Assembly (NCBI GenBank): GCA_037349315.1
Contig: JBAIAC010000001.1
Location: forward strand, 36,456,001 to 36,520,000
Reading direction: 5' to 3'
DNA: 64,000 nucleotides
Source of the DNA: Chelydra serpentina
Lineage: Eukaryota; Chordata; Testudines; Chelydridae
In this document: positions 42,361 to 52,300 of the stretch, piece by piece
How positions within the stretch are numbered: position 1 is the first letter of the stretch
Layout: each line of letters starts with the position of its first letter
The notes under the pieces: generated by a model
What the model was told of the DNA's origin: nothing
The model's database searches: none
What the model saw: the letters and a program-made list of their open reading frames with translations, nothing else
Translations under genes and position numbers: made by a program

Positions 42361-43347
42361 GGAGACTTTTTCCCTCCAAGCCATTTTGTGACTCTGGTCT
42401 CTAGAGTTGGGTCAAAATTAAAGGTTTTGATATTTCTGAAACATTTTTTTTTTTTTTTTGGTTTTGGTTGAAACTATTAGCTGAACTCACATTTCATGAT
42501 GATCAAACTCATACTTTTTGGCAAATAAACTATTTGACAAACAATTTTTGCTTATCTCTGCTGCTTAGTCACTTGTCTCTTTGTGCTGCTTGGTAACTTT
42601 CCACTCTCCAAACCCTCTCCCTGCAGACCAATGTGCTTAAACTAATTTCCCAACCCTCAGACACCCTCCTTAGCAAAACTATTGTGTGATCCGAGTATAG
42701 TCATTAAGGTTGACAACTCTCTTTTGTGCCCAGTCTTAGGAAGACATGAGACAGCCTTACCCACAAAGATGGAATCCATGCATGCACAGAGGGGCATTCA
42801 TGATCCAGCAGTTTTCATAGTAACAACTTCATAAAATCAACCAGAATTCCTAAATTGTACATAGGTTCCCCAATTCATCACAGGCTCCTACCCAGGGATA
42901 CAGGTACACACATACCACAATGCACATACCCTGCAAAGTAAGTTCCTCCCCAGAATTGCCTGTCTGGCTTCCCTTCTCAGGGTAGCTTATTTGGGCTTAT
43001 GATCATCCAGAATGACCCAGTCAGGATCACTTTGGAGGCAGTGTCTAGAGTCGGGAACTCTGAGTGGCTTACTTTGGTCCACTGTCCTCTTTTCTAATGG
43101 CCTGGGTGCTAAGGCCTAGGTTCCAACTAGTCCCTTCTGCTCTCAAAATTAAGAATGAGTCTATTCCTGTTCTTCCCTGAATGCTGGTTCTTCCAACACC
43201 AAATGAAGCACATGCAGCAGGACTGATTTGGAAATGGGGAAGGAGAGAGACTCAGCTCTAGGCCATTAGGCTCTAGGCCATTGGGGTGATTCCAGCCCAG
43301 CTCAGCAGGGCCCAAAATTCACCCCAGCTGGCCCACGGACACTAGGT

Positions 43348-43745
43348 TCTCATCCTACGAAGTGGGTATTCACCCACGAAAGCTTATGCTCCAATACGTC
43401 TGTTAGTCTATAATAGGGGTAGGCAACCTATGGCACGGGTGCCAAAGGCGCCACGCAAGCTGATTTTTCAGTGGCACTCACACTACGTGGGTCCTGGCCA
43501 CTGGTCTGGGGAGCTTTCCATTTTAATGTAATTTTAAGTGAAGCTTCTTAAACATTTTAAAAACCTTATTTACTTTACATACAACAATAGTTTAATTATA
43601 TATTAAAGACTTATAGAAAGAGACCTAAAAATGTTAAAATGTATTACTGGACCGCGAAACCTTAAATTCGGCACACCACTTTTGAAAGGTTGCCGACCCC
43701 TGGTCTATAAGGTGCCACAGGACTCTTTGTAGCTTCTAGGTTCTC
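43348..43745 (+). repeat. Dispersed repeat interrupted by a hAT-like element
   Basis: GAAGTGGGTATTCACCCACG, then AAGCTTATGCTCCAATA and CTGTTAGTCTATAA continue, after the inserted element, with GGTGCCACAGGACTCTTTG. I recall this wording as a repeat common in turtle sequence; its class is not clear to me. Confidence 0.6.
43414..43702. mobile_element. Complete short hAT-like element with perfect 8-bp TSD, nested
   Basis: The 289-bp element is bounded by GTCTATAA on both sides (43406-43413 and 43703-43710). Its ends are TAGGGGTAGGCAACCT and, reverse-complemented, CAGGGGTCGGCAACCT (14/16), a Charlie-like hAT terminus. Removing it and one TSD copy restores an uninterrupted host repeat. Confidence 0.92.
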
Positions 43746-46011
43746 ACTGCATTTCTTGCTAGGCCAGGCTCCATCACAACTGGGTCTGCGGGGCTCCCAA
43801 CACAGAGATAAAGAACTGTGTCGCCGCTTCCACACCTAGAGATGGTCCCTCCAGCTCAGGCCCACTGCCTGGGTCCCAGCCCATTCCCTCATGCTCACTG
43901 AAAGTGCAGCACATGTCAGTGTGCAGGGCTCTCTGGGGAGTGCCACACCCGAGCCTGGGACTTTGAACTTGACATAAGGTCTGACACCCCCCGACCGCCT
44001 CGCTGTCCATGCTGCTAAGAGCGGCAGTGCAGCTTGTTTCATTCCTTTTCCCAGTCCGTTTGTATTCTGCGAGCACTAGTGTGAGTGTACAGTGGTGTTT
44101 TCTGCCCGGTTGGGTTTTATAGTCTGCTGAACCATATGGAGGTCAGCCAGCGTTTTTGCATAAGAAAGAACAATACATACAGTCTGTAGCATAAGTTTTG
44201 CTGCATAAGCCCCTTCCCTATGGCTCACTAAATCTGGTCTGCGGCCAGGATTAGGAACTGATTAGCCACCAGGCCTTCTTGCCCAATGCACCGGCTGTTT
44301 TCACAGCCCAGGCCCCAAACACTCAGAGTGGTGAGGAGAGGAATCATGCTTGGAACTAACAGCCATTTGGGAGAATGCAACATCTTCTCCCTTTCAACCT
44401 GCACTGGCCAGAGGCACTGAAAAGAGACCTGGCTGCACTATTTGACCATCCTCCCTGCTGGAGCTACTGTGTGTCTGCCTGGGCTGCTCTGACACCCAGC
44501 CATTATACTCACAACCCCCCCGCCCCCACCCCCAGCAAAGGGCCTTATTCCCACTCAGACACCTAATCTGAGCACATAAGAGATTCTGCAACTCCTTGTT
44601 TGCAAAACATCACCTGTACCAACACTGGACACCTGGATGCAGGGAGCCAGTGTTGGCACCACAATGGCCCCTCTCCTGCTCCAGGGCCCATGCAGTCACT
44701 TCTCCACACCCACTTTGCTTCACTGAGTCTTCTTGCTTGGGTTTTTGAGCCTTTTGAAAACCTAGCCGCCCTCCCCCCCCCCCATCAACCCCTCCATCTC
44801 CATCCCATCTGCTGTGAAATGGGGGGACAGATATTTACCCGCCTCTATAAAGTGGTGGCTGGAAAGTGCTAGAAGACAGCTAAGGATTATTCAGACAGGA
44901 TGTTGACACCTTCAGAGAAAATTAGGTGCTGCAACCAAGGCCTTGGACTTGTCACCTGATCCCAGATCCTTATCTGCCTTGTTCTGCTGCTCCCCTTTGG
45001 TTCCTATATGCTGCTTTGTGCGACCTATTGAAATGCAAACCCTGGCTCAAGTGACCCCTTCTCCCTTCCAAAGAGAAAAGTTGAATGGCTACTTAACATG
45101 CTTGCCAGGATCCTGTTTCTCCCTCACTTTCCATCTCCCCCATCTGTGCCTGCTGCTCAGGAGCCTGGTTTTGCTTCCTTAATTACTCACTAGATGGGAT
45201 TTTGCTTGGGGGTGTCTATATACAGCACCCAATAATCCTTTTCCTTAGCAGATTAGCTCTTTGCAGAAAGCTGCCTACGTATGCAGTTTAACCTAATCTT
45301 CACATCACTCCACTAGCCTCTTTTGCAATTTATACTGAGCTGAAATCTAGCCATAGTCTCTCTGCTTCCTATTTCCCACCAGCTACAGAATTCTTGTAGG
45401 GACCTCAGCATGGTGCTTTTCCAGCTCCCTCTCATCTGTACTGGGGACCATTGTGAATGGAAGGGCGTCAGGCCTCCTTCACCTGCGTTGGTCACACTTA
45501 GTTCATTCATTTAATGGGAGTGGGCCAGAAAAGTCCTGCACAGTGAGTGTTGCTGAGGTAAGCAAAGCTGGGATGTTTCCCAACCCCCTTCTCTCCCCCT
45601 CTGCCTCCCTGCACTGAGCAAGGGATGGGAGCAGAGCCTGGGCTGTCTAACTCAGATGATGAGCCCTGGGGGCAGGAACCATATCGCTGAGCACACACCA
45701 CCAGTGTTTATCAAAGAAATTCCCAGGTCTCAGGCCTCTCTGCTCTGACAGATCATTCCCTGATCAGCTTTCATCCACTCTCTCCAATGGATGAAGAAAG
45801 GCACAGGGTTGGGCGGGGAGGCGGGGGGGGGGGGGGGGAATGCCTGACTCCCTTCATTGCTACCATGTGTCCAGCTGTTATCCAGAATCCTTCCCCACCC
45901 CCTGCCTCTCCTCCTCTTCTTTCAGAGTAACTCCTGGGATCTACAATCCCCTGTCATTTCCCTGCCTCAGCCAAGGCTCTGTTAGTCCCACAATACCATA
46001 GATTATCCAGG

Positions 46012-47023
46012 TAATGATCAACGCTCGATGTCTAGTTGGCAGACGGTATCAAACAGAGTGCCCCAGGGGTTTGTCCTGGGGCTGGTTTTGTTCAACGTCT
46101 TTATTAATGATCTGGTTGATGGGATGGATTGCACCCTCAGCAAGTTCACAGATGACACTAAGATGGGGGGAGAGGGAGATACGCTGGAGGGTAGGGATAG
46201 GGTCCAGAGTGACCTAGACAAATTGGAGGATTGGGCTAAAAGAAATCTGATGAGGTTCAACAAGGACAAGTGCAGAGTCCTGCACTTAGGACGGAAGAAT
46301 CCCATGCACCGCTACAGGCTGGGGACTGACTGGCTGAGCAGCAGTTCTGCAGAAAAGGACCTGGGGTTACAGTGGACAAGAAGCTGGATATGAGTCAACA
46401 GCATGCCCTTGTTGCCAAGAAGGCTAACGGCATATTGGGCTGCATTAGTAGGAGCCTTGCCAGCAGATCGAGGGAAATTATTATTCCCCTCTATTTGATA
46501 CTGGTGAGGCCACATCTGGAGTATTGTGTCCAGTTTGGGGTCCCCTACTACAGAAAGGATGTGGACAAATTGGAGAGAGTCCAGCAGAGGGCAACAAAAA
46601 TGATTAGGGGGCTGGGGCACATGACTGACAAGGAGAGGTTGAGGGAACTGGTCTTATTTAGTCTACAGAAGAGTGAGGGGGGATTTGATAGCAGCCTTCA
46701 ACTACCTGAAGGGGGGTTCCAAAGAGGATGGAGTTAGGCTGGTCTCAGTGGTGGCAGATGACAGAACAAGGGGCAATAGTCTCAAATTGCAGTAGGGGGA
46801 GGTCTAGGTTGGATATTAGGAAAAACTATTTCACTAGGAGGTTGGTGAAGCACTGGAATGGGTTACCTAGGGAGGTGGTGGAATCTCCATCCTTAGAGGT
46901 TTTTAAGGCTCAGCTTGACAAAGCCCTGTCTGGGATGATTTGGTTGGGGTTGGTCCTGCTTTGAGCAGGGGATTGGCCTAGATGACCTCATGAGGTCTCT
47001 TCCAACCCATATATTCTATGATA
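46012..47023 (+). pseudogene. CR1 LINE copy with broken reverse-transcriptase C-terminal region
   Basis: The conceptual translation shows the CR1 reverse-transcriptase core in order: NRVPQGFVLG, LFNVFINDLVDGM, FTDDTKMGG (the YxDD-type box reads FTDD), DKCRVLHLGRKNPMH, then after frame changes [28 protein letters not shown] and [19 protein letters not shown]. One frameshift lies near 46365-46375 and another near 46700-46735. The copy is 5'-truncated to about 1.0 kb and ends TATTCTATGAT, as CR1 does. It cannot encode a full protein. Confidence 0.9.
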
Positions 47024-48236
47024 CCATGTGACTCCCTTATATGTGTTGCTGTGCAGAAGAGAATGTGCCTTCCACTCTTCCCTTTCAAGCCATGCTTTAG
47101 ATCTACCACCGCAGAGAGATTTGACTAAAGCCAATGGCCTCTGCAACCAGCTCCTCTGCAACTCCCCAAGCAAAGAAGAGAAAGTGCCTAGTCGACAGGA
47201 CCCCTGAACCACCGTTTGAAAGTTGTTGCTGCAGCCAGCCTTTATGGTGTCCCTTGGGAGGCCCTCTAGTTTAATCCTTGCTGTGGAGAGTTTTATATCA
47301 AGCACTCTCACTGATGTCATACCAGGCATTTTACTTATACCCGTGCCACAACAATATTACTAACGGTGAATAATACAGCATCTTAGTTCCCAACATCACC
47401 TTGCTCACCCCCAGCCTACCACCAACTCCTCACTCACCAGTCCCTACTTCAGAAGATATCTCGGATAGCAGCAGCCCTGAAAGCATAATTTAAAATCCTT
47501 TTCTCCCCATTTCTAGCCCAACAGCTTGACCCTCCCGGGGTTGGCGTGTGGGGTTGTCTTGATGGGTAGCTCTTTGACCACACCACAATATCTTCCTCAC
47601 CCATCTCTGGCCTGGAAGTAGGGTCTTTTTTACACATACCTGGCCCTCTCAGATGTCCATGGAACTTATTAATTTCCTGGCCCTTAGCCTGGGTGCTTCA
47701 GACAAGGCTCTGTTAGTCCCATGATACCCTAAAATATCTCCTCAGCCTTTGAAACCGTGCGACTCCCTCTTCTATGGCTCTATTACTGCACCACTGCCCT
47801 TCTCTTTGCCTTCCCAAGCTCTGCTCCAGGCCTTGGCCTCTAGACAAGTCCCCTCTCTTGCTTGTCTCTCCTTCTCCATTTGTAGTTCAATCACACACCC
47901 CAGCAGGGTTCGGTTTTCCTTTCCTTAAGCCCCAACTACAACCCAGGTATCCAGTCTGGAGAGGCCAGTGGCCTGAACAGGGGAGTTGGAACCGGAAGCT
48001 CCTGACCATGGGGTGCAAATTCCTCCCCCTCTCATTGTAAGGGGTAGATCCCGCCCCCAGGGGGGCTGAGGGCTTCACGGACCGAGGTGTGAGAGAATGC
48101 AAGGCCTCCTGCCCTAACTACATTTGTGGGGGAGGGGATATATCCCAAAATAGAGGTGCAGCAAGGTGGCCTAAGGAAAGGGTGAGGGAGGCGGTCCCAG
48201 GCCTTTTGCACGTGGCCAGGTACCTGCTGCCCTGTG

Positions 48237-48790
48237 CTAGCGGAAGCAGCGGGGGGAAGGTGGTCGCCGCGTAGCTAGGTAGGGCAGGAGGCGGAGGCTG
48301 CTGGTCTGTGGCAATAGGAAGCAGCCAGCCCCCGCCGGGCCGGCAGCACGAATCCCCGCAGCGGCGCTGGCCCAGGGGGCTCGGCCGGCTCTAGCCACAG
48401 GCGGCGACAGCCGCTGCCGAGCCGGTAGGAGGAGCCGGGGCTGCGAGGGAGGAGCCGCTCCGGCTCGGCAACACGGTGATCCGGAGCAAGGTGCAGAGGG
48501 AGCCGGGCCCAGCCGGGGCCCCGGCCAGCTCCGCCCCGGGAATCCCGGGGCCACGGCAGCAGAGTCCCCGCCTCCAGCAGAGCAGGTGCAGCGGGCGGAA
48601 AGAGCCGTAGCGCAGAGATCCCGGGCTGGCTGCCGCCTGCCGGGGGAAGGGAGCTGGGCACCGGGGTAGGGATGATCTGCGCCCGGCGAGGTCCGGCCCC
48701 TGATGCGGCTCTGAAGCCCGATGACTGCGCAGCCCCGTTCCCTCCCCTTCCCCGGTCTCACGGACCCCGCGGCTGCTTCGGCTCTGTCTC
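48237..48790 (+). promoter_or_regulatory. LRRC73: CpG-island promoter region of LRRC73
   Basis: This stretch is strongly GC- and CpG-rich, unlike either flank, and lies about 0.6-1.1 kb upstream of the LRRC73 start codon. No TATA box is obvious. It is the only CpG island near the gene, so transcription most likely starts in it or at its right edge; the actual start is not visible. Long open frames on its minus strand are expected from base composition. Confidence 0.65.
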
Positions 48791-48849
48791 CCCATCATAT
48801 CGTTAGCGGTCGGGCTCAGATCCCTCCGAATCCGGTGGGACCCACGCGG

Positions 48850-49320
48850 TGATCCGGATTGCACGGTACCCAGCTCCGTTGCGGATTGCACACCTCTTTC
48901 CCATCCCGGGAATCGTGCTCCAGCCGGGCTGCACCCTGGTCTCTATCCGTAACCGCATCGAATTTTGCAGCCGCTCCAAGGATTGGAGATTATCTACCTG
49001 CTTCTATTTGGATTGCACAACGTCAGCACTGACACAGCTCCAGATTGTACGTTAGTTACTTGCAGGAACTGGGATTGGACAGCAGCCTTTGCACAGGTCC
49101 ATATTGCACATTATGTACCTGCATCAATCCGGATTGCTCAATAGCCTTGGGCTAATCCAGACTGCACAAAATCCTTTACACTAGTTAGATTTGCACAGCA
49201 GATCCCAGCATTGATTGCACCAATCCAGATTACACCTGCACTGATCTGGATTACACACTATTCACTTGCACCCATTCAGATTGCACATTATTTACCTGCA
49301 CAGATCCAGATTGCACAGCA
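48850..49320 (+). repeat. Degenerate ~30-bp minisatellite just upstream of the LRRC73 start codon
   Basis: The core (C)CRGATTGCACA recurs, followed in better copies by TTATTTACCTGCAC. Taking the GATT or its equivalent as landmark, copies start at 48857, 48884, 48981, 49011, 49043, 49073, 49102, 49132, 49160, 49188, 49213, 49228, 49249, 49279 and 49309. Most steps are 28-32 bp; 49188-49249 is compressed and 48884-48981 has only weak copies. The last copy ends about 50 bp before the ATG. Because 30 is a multiple of three, the frame at 49211-49420 reads as a roughly 10-residue repeat, which I take to be incidental. The array probably lies in the 5' UTR or proximal promoter. Confidence 0.8.
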
Positions 49321-49370
49321 GTTTCTGCAGCTGTCTGTGTGTGTTTGCTCACTGCCAAAACTGGTGAAAG

Positions 49371-52300
49371 ATGTTGCCTGGGTCTATCCAGATCTCCGGG
49401 GAGACTTTATCAAGTGCTGAGATCCGGGACATTTGCGAGAGCCTGCGGGAGAACTCTGTGCGGCTGCTGTCGCTCCGGGGCTGCCAGCTTTCTGACCGGG
49501 ATTTCGGGCGCATTTGCCGAGGGGTGGCGGAATCTCACTCCTTGGCTCAGCTCAACCTCAACCTGGGGATTGTATCCAACATCAACCGGGTCAAGCAACT
49601 GGCGGAAGCCCTGAAGACAAACCGCTCTGTCCAGTCTCTGTTGTAAGTAGGGGAGACCTTGCTGGTGCCATGGAGATGTGCCACCCCCAAAAGCAGCCAT
49701 CCAGAAGTGCAGTATCCCTGCCCCCAGTGAGCACCTATGTCAGGAGATGTGCTTTCCCCCCCCCCCCCCACCTGTTCTGACAGGGTTGCCCCACCCCTCT
49801 GTGGCACTCTGTTGCTCTTCAGTCCTGTAAATTAATTCCTATCTGAGAAAAAATTTACCTGATTTTAAGCATCAAGTCCCCCTGCCCCATGCTGGGAGGA
49901 GGCCACCACTGCACCTCTCCAATCTGTATTCTCCTGGCATATCTGATCTCTCTCCTATGTTGGAAGCAGGATGTCTCTACATCCCTAATTCCCTAGACTC
50001 CTGTCTGTCCCAGGCTGGGAGGGAATTGTCTGTACCCCTGAAGTCCCCAGCCCTGCTTCCCGTCCTATGCTGAGAGGACTGGCTCTGTACCCCTACCACC
50101 TGTCATCAGAGCCCTTTTTTCCCAGTCTGTTCTAAGCTCCCTCATTCAGGGACACAGCATCCCTAGGCATTTTGGAGCCTTGCCCCCACCAGTTAGTGGC
50201 ATCTTCCTCCTGTTCCCTCTGTTTCTTGGTTCCCATCGTCTGAGGCAGTCCCCAGTGCCCTGAGGAAGGCACATCAATAATTCCTAGCCTTTACCCACAC
50301 AGCCTCCATGGGAGCCCCCTGACAGACGCCGGCCTAGCTCTCCTCAATCCAGCGCTCTCCATCCATCCCTCTCTGGTGGCTTTGGACTTGGGAGACTGCA
50401 TGCTGGGTGACGAGGGCATCCACTTGATCTGTGGGCTCCTGCCTCCCGATGGAGCCAAGTCAGGTAAGCAAAAGGGTCTGTGGGGTATGCAATGGCCAAT
50501 GGAACTCATATATGGCTCAGGCCCCTGTGCTTAGAGCTAAACTTCCTCTGCCTGTGTCTTGTTACGGGAGCAGCACAAAGTTTCTCCCTCTGCTGAGACA
50601 TGGCACGAGGCTTCTCCTCCCAGCGTAAGTGCAGTGGAACCGTCCCTTAGGACAGGAGCCATTGCACTGGGTGAGGACTCTGCTTCCTCCTTGCGTACTT
50701 CAAAGGGGAGGGAGCCCTGGCCAATGGAGCAAGGCTCCTGGCACAGTGCACTGTTCCATTGGCACGATGCTAGTGGGGAATGGTGGCCAGTTTGCTGCCT
50801 CGTGATGGGAGAGTTTGAATTTAGGGGGAGGGAGGCGCAAGGCTTGGACTTCTGATTCGGTGTTAATATTTTGCACTCGTGAAGCCTGAGCTGTGATTGG
50901 TGCATTTACAATGAATGAAGATCAATGCACATTATGTTCCCTTCCTCTCTCCATCCTGCCCTGGAACTGGGATTTACAGTAAATTCGCCCCATTGGCTTC
51001 TCTGGGAATTAACACCGAATGATCCCTTGTGACTGTTTTATGAGGAAGGGAATAACTGTCTGCTGGTCGAATAAATTCCTCTTTACAGGGGATGAAGTCT
51101 GAGGCCTGGGCTCCATCTCCACCCTCTCACCCCAGAACCCTAACCAGCTATTGACCTCAGGCCTCCCCAGGTATATGCTCACAATAGACACAGCAGCCAC
51201 CCCTCCTGAAACTCAAGCTTCAGTACCTGCCTGTCCTGCCCTTCCTTGCCACCCTTGCCCATTCCCCGCCCCCCCCACTCACGCTGAGACTGCTTCTTGT
51301 GAGCAAATGAAGGGGCAGCACTGCAGGTAGTAGCGCTAATCAGATAATTAACCTTAGTCGTTCTATAAAACATACCTCTCCACCAATCAGGGTGCAGGGG
51401 AATTGTGAAACTCTGATCCATGCTACTTCCTATCTCTGTGATTGGCTGAGCGGTTTCTTCTCTGGAAGGTTTGGTGACTTGTCTGGACCCTTAGGGTGTT
51501 CATTGGCTTCTCTCTCCTCTCCAGGCCTGAAGGAGTTAACACTGAGCGCAAACCCGGGTGTCACGGCTAAAGGTTGGGGGCGCCTGGCCATTGCAGTAGC
51601 TCACAGCTCCCAGGTGCGAGTGTTGAACCTGGACTACAACCCCCTCGGTGAGCGGCACAGGCGTGAGAGGCTCTGAACTACTAGCTTGACAGGCTTTGTG
51701 TGAGTTTGCTGCTGCTGAAGGTGCTGGTCTGATGGCCCTGGAGACTGAATCTAGACCTGGGTCATCCTGGGCACTGGCAGGGCAGGGCAGGTTCCTCCAC
51801 ACTGTCCCTTCTGCTGGGCCTCTTCCCTGCCCTGGAGGTGAGGACTAGGGTGACCAGATATCCTGATATTAGGTGATTTGTCTTCTATAGGCAACTATAC
51901 CTCCCTCGCTCCCCCCCCCCCCCCCCCCAAAAAAAAAAGTGTCCCAATTTTTCACACTTGTTATCTGGTCACCCTAGTGAGGGGGGAGTTCATTCTTCAT
52001 AGCCCATTCAGTCCTCTGTGCTTGAGACTGGGGGCCAGTTAGTCCCACTTGTGCTGATAGGAGTGGGTGGGTGAGATTCTGTGGCCTGCATTGTGCAGGA
52101 GGTCAGACTAGATGATCATAATGGTCCCTTCTGACCTTAAAGTCTATGAGTCTATGAGTCTATGATAGTTTGTGTGATGACGACACGTGTCCTGCCAGGA
52201 AATGCATCAGACATGTTTCACAGAGGAGATGGCAGCTGCAAGCAACCAGGGAGGAAAGACTGTGTCCCCACCTCCATCCGCCAGGGACTCTGGGCTCCCC

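Larger units (their letters stand above)
39526..48236. other. YIPF3-LRRC73 intergenic interval, repeat-rich
   Basis: About 8.7 kb between a transcript end and a CpG island. It contains hAT-like elements, CR1 copies, a possible LTR, a SINE, homopolymer runs (G13 at 40861, T16 at 42444, G16 at 45823) and, at 43740-45960 and 47030-48236, sequence in which I recognise nothing. No exon with a conserved frame was found. From memory, the human interval is only around 1 kb. Confidence 0.6.

Noticed and set aside
48237..48891. Overlapping minus-strand ORFs of 174, 128 and 166 codons upstream of LRRC73
   Set aside because: They lie in a CpG-rich island where stop codons are rare, overlap each other in different frames, and show no recognisable domain.
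48850..49320. Regular repeats considered as a CRISPR-like array
   Set aside because: Units are degenerate and contiguous with no unique spacers, and the context is vertebrate. It is a minisatellite.
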